This document shows positions 8,550 to 17,479 of a DNA stretch of 64,000 nt, one piece after another. Within the stretch, counting starts at the first letter, position 1. Each line of letters opens with the position of its first letter. The translations under genes and the position numbers were made by a program. The notes beneath the pieces were generated by a model, which ran no database searches, was not told where the DNA came from, and saw only the letters and a list, made by a program, of their open reading frames with translations. This DNA comes from JAUVKT01 sp942491535 (lineage in GTDB: Bacteria > Bacteroidota > Bacteroidia > Bacteroidales > VadinHA17), in contig CALOBV010000007.1 in assembly GCA_942491535.1 (NCBI GenBank), forward strand, positions 124,001 to 188,000. The letters are read 5' to 3'.

Positions 8550-9458
8550 ATGAAGAACAGAAGCTTAGTATCAATCGATGATTTCTCAACCGACGAAATC
8601 GGCAGAATTCTTGACCTGGCAGGTGAGTTTGAAAAGAATCCCTCCCAGAATATACTGCAGGACAAAGTTATCGCTTCCTTATTTTTTGAGCCCTCAACAC
8701 GCACCAGGCTCAGCTTTGAGAGTGCTATATCAAGACTTGGAGGTAAGATAGTCGGTTTTACAGATGCATCGAGCTCGAGTGTTTCAAAGGGCGAAACCCT
8801 TAATGATACAATCAGGACTGTAAGTAACTACTCCGACCTTATTGTAATGCGTCATCCGATAGAAGGAAGTGCCAGATACGCCAGTGAAGTAGCCGGCATA
8901 CCGGTTGTAAATGCAGGTGATGGAGCAAACCAGCATCCTACACAGACACTGCTCGACTTATATTCGATAAGAAAAACACAGGGTACTCTTGACAACCTGA
9001 ATATTTTCCTTGTAGGTGACCTGAAATATGGAAGGACCGTTCATTCTCTTATGATGGCAATGTCGAGATGGAACACAACCTTTAATTTTATATCACCCAA
9101 AGAGCTAAGAATGCCAAATGAATATAAGTTATACCTTGATGATCTCGGATTAAAATACTATGAGCATACCGATTTTACTGAGATTATTTCAAAAGCCGAT
9201 ATAATTTATATGACAAGAGTTCAGAGAGAGAGATTTACCGATCCTATGGAATACGAGAAAGTAAAGAATGTATACGTACTGCAAAATTCTATGCTTAAAA
9301 ATACCAAGGATAATATGAGAGTTCTCCACCCCTTACCAAGAGTAAATGAAATTGACCCGGATGTAGACTCCAATGAAAAAGCTTATTATTTTGAACAGGC
9401 CCTGAACGGAGTTTTTACAAGACAGGCAATTATCTCTACCCTGCTGGGATTAAAATAG
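8550..9458 (+). CDS. pyrB: Aspartate carbamoyltransferase, catalytic subunit
   Basis: This enzyme condenses carbamoyl phosphate with aspartate in the second step of pyrimidine synthesis. The 302-residue sequence has FEPSTRTR near residue 46 (carbamoyl phosphate loop), MRHPIEG, HPTQTLLDL and PLPRVNEI, all diagnostic of the catalytic chain. The length is normal. I place the start at ATG 8550 rather than the TTG one codon upstream. The regulatory chain gene follows after 15 nt, so both subunits of the allosteric holoenzyme are made together. Confidence 0.96.
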   Translation: MKNRSLVSIDDFSTDEIGRILDLAGEFEKNPSQNILQDKVIASLFFEPSTRTRLSFESAISRLGGKIVGFTDASSSSVSKGETLNDTIRTVSNYSDLIVMRHPIEGSARYASEVAGIPVVNAGDGANQHPTQTLLDLYSIRKTQGTLDNLNIFLVGDLKYGRTVHSLMMAMSRWNTTFNFISPKELRMPNEYKLYLDDLGLKYYEHTDFTEIISKADIIYMTRVQRERFTDPMEYEKVKNVYVLQNSMLKNTKDNMRVLHPLPRVNEIDPDVDSNEKAYYFEQALNGVFTRQAIISTLLGLK

Positions 9459-9473
9459 AAATATCTAATAGTA

Positions 9474-9932
9474 ATGAAAGAACCTAAACAATTAAGCGTT
9501 AGCGCAATAGAAAACGGGACAGTTATAGATCATATCCCTGCCAATAACTTATTCAAGGTAATTCAGATCCTGGGTCTTGATAAGATAGATACACAAACCA
9601 CATTCGGGACAAATCTTGGAAGCAATAAACTCGGGAAAAAAGCAATTGTTAAGCTTGCTGATGTATTTTTCGAGGACGATGATATAAACAGGATCGCACT
9701 GGTTGCTCCCCAGGCAAAACTTAATATAATAAGAGATTATGAGGTTGTTGAAAAAAGTGTTGTAGAGGTCCCGGATGAGATTATTGGTATTGCTAAGTGT
9801 GTAAACCCAAAGTGTATTACCAATTTCGAAAAGGTTAAAACAAAATTCAGGGTTGTATCAAAAGACAATGTCTCACTCAAATGTCATTACTGCGAGAAGA
9901 TTACCGACCAGGAGCACCTGGAGATAGTATAA
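9474..9932 (+). CDS. pyrI: Aspartate carbamoyltransferase, regulatory subunit
   Basis: The 152-residue product has the nucleotide-binding N-terminal domain (GTVIDHIPA near residue 15) and a C-terminal zinc domain with cysteines at 109, 114, 137 and 140, which hold the chain against PyrB. In characterised enzymes it relays CTP and ATP control to the catalytic trimers. It follows pyrB by 15 nt and its stop abuts the convergent DUF4293 gene with no intergenic space, so transcripts from the two sides must meet or overlap. Confidence 0.96.
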   Translation: MKEPKQLSVSAIENGTVIDHIPANNLFKVIQILGLDKIDTQTTFGTNLGSNKLGKKAIVKLADVFFEDDDINRIALVAPQAKLNIIRDYEVVEKSVVEVPDEIIGIAKCVNPKCITNFEKVKTKFRVVSKDNVSLKCHYCEKITDQEHLEIV

Positions 9933-10397
9933 TTATCTAATCCTGTCGTACGATTTAATCAGAAGCTCATCCTTAAGAACAGCCCTGAAGGCAAGGTAAC
10001 CAAATACCAGGCCGGCCAGAGGAAATACCAGTTTTACATTAAATATCGGATCTGCACCAATATTTTTGCCACTAATAAAAATATAGAATAAGATCATAAT
10101 AAGTACCCCGGCAAAAAGGAGTGTCGACAGAACTGTTGACCTTATCTGCAATTTCCTGTTTTTAAATAATAGTATCGATACAAAAAACAGCAGGGGAACA
10201 AGTATCATTAGAATAGTTAGCGGAATGCTTTTTTCAAGAAGTTCAGGGACACCATCCTGAATAAGTGAAATACCCTTATAAGAAAGGCCATATACTTCTC
10301 CTTTCTCACCAACCATTTTAATAATATCACCCTTAAGTAGAAATCCTGAAAGAGCAGTAGCAATAGCTAAATATAAAGTCTGTATTCTTTGAATCAT
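9933..10397 (-). CDS. DUF4293-family membrane protein
   Basis: This 154-residue protein begins MIQRIQTLYL, the hallmark N-terminus of the Bacteroidota-specific DUF4293 family, and has four predicted membrane segments (about residues 7-25, 55-77, 85-110, 120-140). The family has no established function. It is encoded by itself, convergent with pyrI, and ends with basic residues. The length matches the family. Confidence 0.82.
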   Translation of the reverse strand: MIQRIQTLYLAIATALSGFLLKGDIIKMVGEKGEVYGLSYKGISLIQDGVPELLEKSIPLTILMILVPLLFFVSILLFKNRKLQIRSTVLSTLLFAGVLIMILFYIFISGKNIGADPIFNVKLVFPLAGLVFGYLAFRAVLKDELLIKSYDRIR

Positions 10398-10427
10398 ATT
10401 ATTAGAATTAAACGCCCGACTGCAAAT

Positions 10428-12956
10428 TTAGCGTCTTTTTTTCAAATACTGATAGTCAAGATAGTATAAGATTTTAAGGGAGATGCTATTCGTTTTATCA
10501 GAAGAAAACATATCTGAAAGATTATCCATAAAGTCGTAGAATATCTCGTCCGACCCGTTATAAATAGAGTTTTTCCAGACTACAGACAGTTCACTACCCG
10601 GTGCAAATCTCCAGGTATAAACCATATCAATATTAAAAGCATTGTAGTTGTAATCGTGGTTATCTGTATAGCCTGGGTCAGATATCAGCGAACCGTTATT
10701 CTGATCCAGAATAAAATATTCATCAAGGTAATCTGCTCTAGACCAGTAATGTCTTAACCTGAGGCTAAGGTAGGAGTCGGCTGTAAAAATAAAACTGGAT
10801 TCGATCTGGTTTTCAATTGTTGTATTATCCCTTTTCCCAAATTGAACCGTATCAACATCGTTATCGCTAACATATCCAAACTCATTTAATCTGAAACGCA
10901 TCTCCAGGCGATAACCCATTGAGAATCTGTCTGAAAATTTAAATTCAGGGTCGAAAGAAAAAGTATATTCCTTCTGATCACCATCAGCCCAGTACTTGGT
11001 ATAACTGGCTCTTAAATTTGCAGATACAGGTTTATTGCGGTTTGTACTGATCCACGACATAATATACAGGCTTTTGGGTCTGTGATAAAACAAGCCATCA
11101 ATTCTTGGCTCATAATAATCATCGACTCCCTTGGGTTGATATTCTCCCCGGATAGTAAACGACCAGTAATTCCTGAAAGTTGTCGATGAACTAAATTCAA
11201 AGCCAGAATCTGTAAATAATCGTGGCTGGTAAAGCATATTATATTTATAGTTCAGAGAGTTCCTCATGGTAAGAACCCGCCAGAAGGGATCAATAATATT
11301 GTACGAGAGCTGCAGTTCATTCTGAAATTCATTATTCCTGCGTAAATAGCCCATATCGTTGGGATCATAAGTATCGTTGCTTATCTCAATATTGTATTGA
11401 GCCCTGAAGGTACCCCCTGTTTTACCCATCCTTAACTGGTACATATATCCCAGTTCAGTGTCCTGATCGTCATAATACTTCTGACTAAGGGCAGCCTGAC
11501 CAAATATTGAATACTGACGACTCCTGTCCTGTATTTTAAAATCCGTAGCACTTACGTTTGCCGTGTAATACAAATCATTATGATCTGCGGAACGCCTGAC
11601 ATTTGTATTCTCAAAGCTTAAGTATGAGTTATTAGCAAGGCTCTGATCTATAACCACCATATTGTAGTTGGTAAATGGGCCAGTTTGAAAGTTTCTTGTT
11701 TCTCCACTCAGGGTATCCTTGATTATTGCATCCATCGACCTGGTCATTGAATTAAATATTCCAATACCCAATCCTCCCCTTGTACGGCCCGATATCTTGG
11801 TGGCATTGATCATCCTGGACTCACTTGGATTATTTTCAACAATTTCATTGAGATCCAGGTTATCATAAGGCTCATCATATCCCTCTGGTGCTTCACCTAT
11901 ACGCCTTGAATAAAATATACCACCCTTACTAAAAAGCTCTGTACCCTCCATAAAGAAAGGCCTGTTTTCATTAAATTTAACCTCATAGGGCGAAAGGTTA
12001 AGCACCTGGTCGTCAGATCTTACCTGCCCAAAATCAGGGATCAGTGTTGCATCAAGGGTAAAGCTTTCTTTAATACCCCACTTAAGATCGAGTCCTCCAT
12101 TATAGGTAGCATCTATTGGATCGGAGTTATATTTTTCAAGATAGCCTGAAACATATGGAGTTAGCGAAAGCCTCAGAGGTGGCTCAATATCACTTATATT
12201 AGACAGTTCGCCAAGGTGATTAAAGGTGGAGCCAATTTCCCTGTCAACATAATTCCACGATGATTGCTCACGGTCGCGTCTTACTTCTCTCCAGAAATTA
12301 ATACCCCATGTCTGATCATCATCCTTCGGGAACCTGAGGGCAGCGTATGGGATTTTCAATTCAGCCACCCAGCCATCCTCAAAGATTGTTGTTTTACTTT
12401 CCCATACAGCGTCCCATGAATCACCTTCTCCATGTCCGCCTCTGCTACTAATTCTTGGAGGGCGATCAGATTGTACGCCGGAAACAGAAACCTTGAAAGT
12501 GGCACCGTTAATACCATCATTATATGGGCTTATATCAACTGTAAACTGATCTGCATTCAGATTATTATCGGAATCGCGCTCACCCAGTTCAGTGTATATT
12601 GAATCAGGACTGTTATCGTACATTATTGCACCAATGTAGAGAGCAGTATTATCATAAAGTATCTTTACTTCAGTCCTGTATTTACTTTTTGTACCATTAT
12701 ATGGTGAATACTGAATAAAATCACTTGCCAGGTTAGCTTCCTGCCATATTTCATCGTCAAGAGATCCATCTATTTTTGGAGCGGTGCTTACCTTAACGGC
12801 TGTCAGGGATTTTCTGTCGAGCAAAGGATTACCATCTTTCTTTTTATCGGCAGCGTAACTCAGATTAGCAGCAGATACAATTGTTATTATAAGAACAAGG
12901 AAATATTTAAAAAGTCTTTTTACTTCAAACATGTAATCTAATATTCTGTATAACAA
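10428..12956 (-). CDS. DUF5916 outer-membrane barrel protein with a CBM9-like domain
   Basis: The 842-residue protein has a signal peptide, a carbohydrate-binding-module-9-like domain (about residues 50-230, starting at APKIDGSLDDEIWQEA) and a long C-terminal region of alternating aromatic beta strands typical of an outer-membrane barrel (DUF5916). It ends in an aromatic/basic strand (LKILYYLDYQYLKKR). The family is abundant in Bacteroidota and linked by annotation to carbohydrate uptake or sensing, but its biochemistry is not established. The signal peptide is more typical if translation begins at the ninth codon (ATG at 12932). A -7 box at 12987-12994 fits either start. Confidence 0.83.
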   Translation of the reverse strand: MLYRILDYMFEVKRLFKYFLVLIITIVSAANLSYAADKKKDGNPLLDRKSLTAVKVSTAPKIDGSLDDEIWQEANLASDFIQYSPYNGTKSKYRTEVKILYDNTALYIGAIMYDNSPDSIYTELGERDSDNNLNADQFTVDISPYNDGINGATFKVSVSGVQSDRPPRISSRGGHGEGDSWDAVWESKTTIFEDGWVAELKIPYAALRFPKDDDQTWGINFWREVRRDREQSSWNYVDREIGSTFNHLGELSNISDIEPPLRLSLTPYVSGYLEKYNSDPIDATYNGGLDLKWGIKESFTLDATLIPDFGQVRSDDQVLNLSPYEVKFNENRPFFMEGTELFSKGGIFYSRRIGEAPEGYDEPYDNLDLNEIVENNPSESRMINATKISGRTRGGLGIGIFNSMTRSMDAIIKDTLSGETRNFQTGPFTNYNMVVIDQSLANNSYLSFENTNVRRSADHNDLYYTANVSATDFKIQDRSRQYSIFGQAALSQKYYDDQDTELGYMYQLRMGKTGGTFRAQYNIEISNDTYDPNDMGYLRRNNEFQNELQLSYNIIDPFWRVLTMRNSLNYKYNMLYQPRLFTDSGFEFSSSTTFRNYWSFTIRGEYQPKGVDDYYEPRIDGLFYHRPKSLYIMSWISTNRNKPVSANLRASYTKYWADGDQKEYTFSFDPEFKFSDRFSMGYRLEMRFRLNEFGYVSDNDVDTVQFGKRDNTTIENQIESSFIFTADSYLSLRLRHYWSRADYLDEYFILDQNNGSLISDPGYTDNHDYNYNAFNIDMVYTWRFAPGSELSVVWKNSIYNGSDEIFYDFMDNLSDMFSSDKTNSISLKILYYLDYQYLKKRR

Positions 12957-12986
12957 TCATTTACACTAATTTGTTCTGATCAGCTA

Positions 12987-12994
12987 CAAAAATA
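12987..12994 (-). promoter_or_regulatory. Candidate -7 box for the DUF5916 gene
   Basis: The minus strand reads TATTTTTG, a full TAnnTTTG match 30 nt before the first possible start. A TTTG lies 15 nt further upstream, closer than the usual 19 nt. Confidence 0.35.
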
Positions 12995-13061
12995 TATCAA
13001 AAGCTATTTCAAACCAGCATAAAGTGGCATCAAAATTATCATACTTAACATTTTTTAACTG

Positions 13062-13090
13062 AAAAGGGCGGATCAATGATCCGCCCCTTA
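13062..13090 (-). terminator. Rho-independent terminator of the SPFH-protein gene
   Basis: A GC-rich inverted repeat (GGGCGGAT, 5-nt loop, ATCCGCCC) is flanked by A and T runs. It lies about 22 nt past the stop of the leftward SPFH gene and reads into CCCTTTT on the minus strand. Confidence 0.75.
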
Positions 13091-13112
13091 AAAAATAATT
13101 TATCCTTAATCT

Positions 13113-13925
13113 TTAGTTATTGCCAAGAATAAGTGGCAGACCATCTTTACCTGCACCAACAACAACAACTTTTGTATTTGGAGATTCGGCCAGTTTTAGC
13201 GTGGCATCAATACCTTTCATTGTAAGAATTTTATCTGTTAAACTGGCACTAAGTGTACGGTTATAATTTGCGATACCGTTAGCCTCTATTTGTTTCCTGT
13301 CAGCTTCAAGCCTTTCTCTTTCATTAATAAACTTCATAGCAAGTGCTTCCTGCTCACGTGTAAGTTTACTTTCAATTGCAGTAATAATATCAGTAGGCAG
13401 AACAATTGATCTTATCAGGAGTGCCTGCATAACAATATTGTTCTTTTCGAGAATAAATCCAGTTTCCTCAATTATTGCTGATTCAACCTCGCTCCTTTTT
13501 GTTGAATATATCTCTTCAGCTGTATAACGACCGGTAACCTGTCTGACAGTCGATCTTACTTCAGGAACAACAAGTCTCTGAACATAGGTAGTTCCGAAAA
13601 TTTCATGAAGATCTCCTATCCTGTCATATTTAGGGTTAAAACGAACTGTGATGTCTACTTTGATAGATAATCCATTCTTATCCAGCACATCCATAGTCTC
13701 TTCGCTCTTCTGTTCTTTCACATCATATTTATATAGTGAGTTCCAGGGAGCTACCATCTTCAGTCCTGTTCCAACTATATTCTCTTTATCAAGGAAACCC
13801 GAAATATTATGAAAAATCACGGCCCTTTCTCCTGGTTTAATTACGTAAAACATCCTGCTACCAAAAATCAGCAAAACGACAATTACAATAGCAAGTGTTA
13901 CAATAAATGTTTGTTTCTGTTTCAT
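13113..13925 (-). CDS. SPFH/prohibitin-family membrane protein
   Basis: The 270-residue product has a single N-terminal membrane segment (about residues 8-28), then an SPFH/band-7 domain (VIKPGERAVIFHNISG onward) and a helical, charged stretch rich in Glu, Arg and Lys (about 185-235). This is the prohibitin layout. Family members form large ring-shaped membrane scaffolds that modulate proteases such as FtsH. No NfeD-type or protease gene is adjacent. A TAAATTTG promoter box lies about 42 nt upstream and a strong hairpin terminator follows, so it is probably transcribed alone. Confidence 0.87.
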   Translation of the reverse strand: MKQKQTFIVTLAIVIVVLLIFGSRMFYVIKPGERAVIFHNISGFLDKENIVGTGLKMVAPWNSLYKYDVKEQKSEETMDVLDKNGLSIKVDITVRFNPKYDRIGDLHEIFGTTYVQRLVVPEVRSTVRQVTGRYTAEEIYSTKRSEVESAIIEETGFILEKNNIVMQALLIRSIVLPTDIITAIESKLTREQEALAMKFINERERLEADRKQIEANGIANYNRTLSASLTDKILTMKGIDATLKLAESPNTKVVVVGAGKDGLPLILGNN

Positions 13926-13966
13926 CTTATATAGTTTTTAGTTTATTTCCCTTTAAAATTCCAGTA

Positions 13967-13974
13967 CAAATTTA
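13967..13974 (-). promoter_or_regulatory. Candidate -7 box for the SPFH-protein gene
   Basis: The minus strand reads TAAATTTG, a full TAnnTTTG match 42 nt before the ATG at 13925. No -33 match is seen at the usual spacing. Confidence 0.45.
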
Positions 13975-14019
13975 GTCTAAAATAAATGGCTGCCGTAAGA
14001 AATTCCGACTTTTTTATAA

Positions 14020-14049
14020 TTGCAAATTAGTATATGATCCCTACATTTG
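14020..14049 (+). promoter_or_regulatory. Bacteroidota-type promoter of the nucleoside phosphorylase gene
   Basis: TTG at 14020-14022 and TACATTTG at 14042-14049 are separated by 19 nt, matching the primary sigma factor consensus in this phylum. It places the transcript start near 14055 and shows that the TTG at 14047 is promoter, not start codon. Confidence 0.7.
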
Positions 14050-14070
14050 TCTATCAGGAAAAAGATAGAC

Positions 14071-14931
14071 ATGAAACAAACTGAACTAATTACAAACAGC
14101 GACAATACAATATTTCACCTTCACCTCGAGGGCAAAAATATTGCTGACAGGATTATAGTTGTAGGTGATCCTGCAAGGGTAGAACTTATAGCTTCCCTGA
14201 TGAATGCGATTAAAATCAGGAAATCGAACAGGGAATTTCATACCATCACCGGCTTCTTCAAGGGAAAGGAGATTACTGTTATTTCCAGTGGCATAGGTAC
14301 CGACAATATTGATATATTAATAAATGAACTGGATGCTGCTGTAAATTACAATTTGGAGACAAAAAAAAGAAACAAAGAAAAGCGAATACTGAGTATAGTC
14401 AGACTGGGCACATCCGGAGGCTTACAGGCTGATATAGAACCCGGAAGTTATCTTATTTCACGAAAGGCAATTGGCTTTGACAATGTTATGAATTACTATT
14501 CGGACATAGAATCATATACCGACCAGGCATTCGAGACTGCACTTATGAAGCACCTGCAATGGCCGGCCAGGCTTTCGACACCATATATTATCAATTCCGA
14601 TCCAGACCTCTTTAGCAGGTTTAAATCGCTTGGTCTGACAGATGGATTAACAATTTCTGCTCCCGGCTTTTATGCTCCACAGGGTCGAAGGCTTGCTCTT
14701 GATCTTTATATGCCTGATATTAACGACAGGATTGAATCTTTCAGGTACAATGAAGAAATGATATGCAATTACGAGATGGAAAGTTCTGCTATATACGGAC
14801 TGTCAAAGATGCTTGGCCACAAAGCACTAACGATATGCTCTGTTATTGGCAACAGGATCACAGGCAAATTTCTGAACGATTATCGGAAGAGTATACTTAA
14901 TCTTGCAAAGATTGTGCTTGAAAATATTTAG
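14071..14931 (+). CDS. Nucleoside phosphorylase (uridine phosphorylase-like)
   Basis: The enzyme should split a nucleoside with phosphate into base and ribose-1-phosphate for salvage. The protein (286 residues from this ATG) shows the PNP/UDP family phosphate loop VVGDPARV near residue 32, SSGIGTDN near 74, the LGTSGGLQ turn, and NYEMESSAIYGL near 236, where Glu-Met-Glu binds the ribose. Uridine is the likeliest substrate by similarity, but purine specificity is not excluded. An upstream in-frame TTG (14047) lies inside the promoter box, so ATG 14071 is the start. A perfect hairpin terminator follows. Confidence 0.87.
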   Translation: MKQTELITNSDNTIFHLHLEGKNIADRIIVVGDPARVELIASLMNAIKIRKSNREFHTITGFFKGKEITVISSGIGTDNIDILINELDAAVNYNLETKKRNKEKRILSIVRLGTSGGLQADIEPGSYLISRKAIGFDNVMNYYSDIESYTDQAFETALMKHLQWPARLSTPYIINSDPDLFSRFKSLGLTDGLTISAPGFYAPQGRRLALDLYMPDINDRIESFRYNEEMICNYEMESSAIYGLSKMLGHKALTICSVIGNRITGKFLNDYRKSILNLAKIVLENI

Positions 14932-14949
14932 TTGTGAACTTAAATAAAG

Positions 14950-14980
14950 AAGGGGTGCATCCTGAACAGATGCACCCCTT
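14950..14980. terminator. Bidirectional terminator between the nucleoside phosphorylase and rny
   Basis: A perfect 12-bp stem (AAGGGGTGCATC, 7-nt loop, GATGCACCCCTT) with an A-rich left flank and a T-rich right flank separates two convergent genes, so it can stop transcription from both sides. Confidence 0.85.
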
Positions 14981-15003
14981 ATTTGTATTGTAGATTATCT
15001 ATT

Positions 15004-16572
15004 TTACTTGGCGTAATTTACTGCTCTTGTTTCTCTTATTACAGTAATTTTTACCTGACCGGGATAGGTCATTTCATCCTGAATCTTCCTGGCTATCTCG
15101 GCAGACAAGTTCTCGGCATCTTTATCAGATACTGATTCTGCCCCGACAATAACTCGCAATTCCCTTCCGGCCTGTATGGCATATGTCTTCAACACTCCAG
15201 GGTATTGCAGGGCGAGCGATTCAAGTTCTTTAAGTCTCTTTATATAAAGCTCAACAACTTCTCTCCTGGCACCTGGCCTGGCACCCGAAATAGCGTCACA
15301 AACCTGCACTACAGGAGCTATAAGCGATGTCATCTCAACCTCATCATGATGAGCACCTATGGCATTATATACTTCTGGTTTTTCCTTATACTTTTCTGCC
15401 AGTTTCATTCCGTATACAGCATGTGGAAGTTCAGGTTCCTCGTCTGATACCTTTCCAAGGTCATGTAATAAACCTGCTCTTTTTGCAAGCTTAGGGTTCA
15501 GTCCGAGCTCTGCAGCCATTATTGAACAAAGATTTGCAACTTCCCTTGAGTGTTGTAAAAGATTTTGTCCGTAAGAAGATCTGTATTTCATCTTTCCTAC
15601 CAACCTTATCAATTCAGGATGCAATCCATGTATTCCCAGGTCAATTGCTGTTCTTTTACCTGTTTCAATCAATTCTTCCTCAATCTGTTTTTGAGTTTTC
15701 TCAACAACCTCCTCAATACGAGCAGGGTGAATCCTGCCATCAGATACAAGCTGGTGAAGAGCCAGTCTTGCTATCTCTCTTCTCACCGGATCAAAAGCAG
15801 AAAGAACAATTGCTTCAGGCGTATCATCAACTACAATCTCCACGCCGGTTGCTGCTTCAAGTGCCCTGATATTACGTCCTTCACGACCTATTATCCTTCC
15901 CTTTATTTCATCCGATTCAATATGAAATACTGTAACTGAATTTTCAACAGCAACTTCAGTAGCTACTCTTTGTATTGTCTGAACAACAATTCTCTTTGCC
16001 TCCTTATTGGCAGTCATTTTTGCCTCGTCCATTATCTCGTTGATATAGGACATTGCATCAGTTTTTGCCTCTTCTTTCAATGACTCAATTAGTTGCTCCT
16101 TTGCTTCATCAGCAGATAAACTGGAGATAGTTTCAAGCTGCTCAACCTGTTGTTTATGTAATTTTTGCAACTCATCACTTTTCTTTTCAACTAATTCCAG
16201 CTGATTGGAAAGGTTTTCACGAATAGCACCAATTTCATTTTGTTTTCGCTGACTCTCTTCCTGTTTCTGAGAGAGACTCATCTCTTTTTGCTTTATCCTG
16301 TTCTCGGCCTGTGCTATCTTATTATTTCTCTCACCGATATATTTTTCATGCTCAGACTTAAGTTGCAGAAACTTCTCCTTAGCCTGAAGTATCTTTTCCT
16401 TTTTCAAGACTTCAGCTTCAGACTCAGCTTCAACTGTTATTTTCTTAATTCTGGCTCTCAGCACAAGCTGCCATAAGAAATATGAAATAACAGATCCTCC
16501 AACAAAAATTCCAGCACAAACTAATAGATCAAGCAATTCAAATGCTATTCTGGCTAAAATTATTTCACTCAT
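15004..16572 (-). CDS. rny: Ribonuclease Y
   Basis: RNase Y is a membrane-tethered endoribonuclease that starts mRNA decay. The 522-residue protein has an N-terminal membrane helix (about 13-35), a long Glu/Lys/Gln-rich coiled coil (about 40-195), a KH RNA-binding domain around EIKGRIIGREGRNIRALE (near 220) and an HD domain with HSREVANL and HDLGK as metal-binding elements. Length equals that of the Bacillus enzyme. It is transcribed leftward behind zapA and the 6S-like RNA, and a bidirectional hairpin terminator lies just past its stop. Confidence 0.96.
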   Translation of the reverse strand: MSEIILARIAFELLDLLVCAGIFVGGSVISYFLWQLVLRARIKKITVEAESEAEVLKKEKILQAKEKFLQLKSEHEKYIGERNNKIAQAENRIKQKEMSLSQKQEESQRKQNEIGAIRENLSNQLELVEKKSDELQKLHKQQVEQLETISSLSADEAKEQLIESLKEEAKTDAMSYINEIMDEAKMTANKEAKRIVVQTIQRVATEVAVENSVTVFHIESDEIKGRIIGREGRNIRALEAATGVEIVVDDTPEAIVLSAFDPVRREIARLALHQLVSDGRIHPARIEEVVEKTQKQIEEELIETGKRTAIDLGIHGLHPELIRLVGKMKYRSSYGQNLLQHSREVANLCSIMAAELGLNPKLAKRAGLLHDLGKVSDEEPELPHAVYGMKLAEKYKEKPEVYNAIGAHHDEVEMTSLIAPVVQVCDAISGARPGARREVVELYIKRLKELESLALQYPGVLKTYAIQAGRELRVIVGAESVSDKDAENLSAEIARKIQDEMTYPGQVKITVIRETRAVNYAK

Positions 16573-16589
16573 ATATCCTGTTTTTAAAT

Positions 16590-16760
16590 AAAAAAAACCC
16601 GCAAATGTTTCCCCAGCTTTTTAAAAACCCCATATCAAAATGGAAGGAGCTGCCAGCCTGGATCGGACTTCCAATGTCACGATTACTCGTGATTTCCGGC
16701 GAACCGGAAATAAGGCCTGTCCTGGTCAAACTAAGCTACACTCCAATTTTTAAAGTGTTG
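16590..16760 (-). ncRNA. ssrS: Candidate 6S RNA between zapA and rny
   Basis: This 235-bp gap has no ORF but strong structure on the minus strand. An 8-bp closing stem pairs 16747-16754 with 16620-16627. Two adjacent perfect hairpins sit in the centre: 16693-16710 (7-bp stem, UUCG loop) and 16677-16692 (6-bp stem). CCAG/CTGG and GGAC/GTCC pairs flank them. A GGG followed by eight T residues (minus strand, 16597-16590) could be the 3' end. 6S RNA, which binds RNA polymerase holoenzyme, is classically found next to zapA, which supports the call. The twin central hairpins are not the textbook single arm, so an unrelated structured RNA remains possible. Confidence 0.6.
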
Positions 16761-16807
16761 AGTTTCAAAAATGAATGAAGAAACAATGCGGGCAATTTCA
16801 ACATATT

Positions 16808-17113
16808 TTAAAGAACTTCACTACTCTTCTTTTCCAGTACTTCATCGATAATCGATGTTAATTCCTTGAGAGACTCAGACATATCTTCCTTCTTATTGTT
16901 CTTTTCCAACTCCAGCATCCTGATTACATATTGCAGTGATGCCATTGCTAAAAAATCCTGGATATCTTTGTCGACATATTTTTGTTTGTACTGCAAAACC
17001 TTTTCGTTAATTAGCCTCGCAGCCTTCCTGATATCCTCCTCGTTGTCTCTGTCAATCTTTAATGGATAATACCTGTCAGCTACATTAACTCTGATCGAAA
17101 GCTTATCATCCAT
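16808..17113 (-). CDS. zapA: Cell division protein ZapA
   Basis: This 101-residue protein has the ZapA fold: an N-terminal beta region (LSIRVNVADRYYPLKI) followed by RKAARLINEK and a long C-terminal helix. ZapA crosslinks FtsZ filaments at the division ring. Length and sequence fit the Bacteroidota form. It lies 3 nt downstream of a coiled-coil gene and upstream of the candidate 6S RNA and rny, all leftward and probably served by the promoter at 17433-17463. Confidence 0.88.
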   Translation of the reverse strand: MDDKLSIRVNVADRYYPLKIDRDNEEDIRKAARLINEKVLQYKQKYVDKDIQDFLAMASLQYVIRMLELEKNNKKEDMSESLKELTSIIDEVLEKKSSEVL

Positions 17114-17116
17114 TGC

Positions 17117-17413
17117 CTATATATTATTTAAAAGAGCAATACAATTATCTATTTCCCGCACTAACTCGTTTATCCGTTTTCTCGCATCCTGGGATTCATC
17201 CCCGTCGCCTAGTATCGCCCCGGATAACTTTACTCTGTCAAATTCCTTCTTAAATTTATCTAATTCTAATTCTTTACCTTCCAGTTCCCTGTTGAGAACC
17301 TCTTTTTCTGACCTTAGTGCTGCGAGCTCATCTCTTAAAGCATTATAACCTTTAATTAACTCTGCCACCCTGCTTTTTAAATGTATTAACTCGTCCAGTT
17401 CACGTCCGGCCAT
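17117..17413 (-). CDS. Small coiled-coil protein preceding zapA
   Basis: The 98-residue product is almost entirely a predicted coiled coil (about residues 5-65, heptads rich in Leu, Glu and Lys) followed by a short conserved-looking tail ending IDNCIALLNNI. I do not recognise a named family. Its position 3 nt before zapA and its ZapB-like character suggest a division-ring partner, which is inference. An in-frame ATG three codons earlier (17422) would leave almost no leader after the predicted transcript start near 17426, so 17413 is preferred. Confidence 0.75.
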   Translation of the reverse strand: MAGRELDELIHLKSRVAELIKGYNALRDELAALRSEKEVLNRELEGKELELDKFKKEFDRVKLSGAILGDGDESQDARKRINELVREIDNCIALLNNI

Positions 17414-17432
17414 ACTACACATTATTATAACG

Positions 17433-17463
17433 CAAAAATACCATAGATAGTTGTATTTTCAAA
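17433..17463 (-). promoter_or_regulatory. Promoter of the coiled-coil/zapA/6S/rny unit
   Basis: On the minus strand TTTG (17463-17460) and TATTTTTG (17440-17433) are exactly 19 nt apart, a full match to the Bacteroidota consensus. It favours the ATG at 17413. Confidence 0.7.
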
Positions 17464-17479
17464 AAAATGATGAATATAG

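Noticed and set aside
14047..14070. TTG start for the nucleoside phosphorylase
   Set aside because: The TTG is part of the TACATTTG promoter box with a perfect 19-nt spacer; the ATG at 14071 gives the family N-terminus.
15205..15939. Rightward small ORFs within rny
   Set aside because: They are antisense to conserved KH/HD coding sequence and show no domain pattern.
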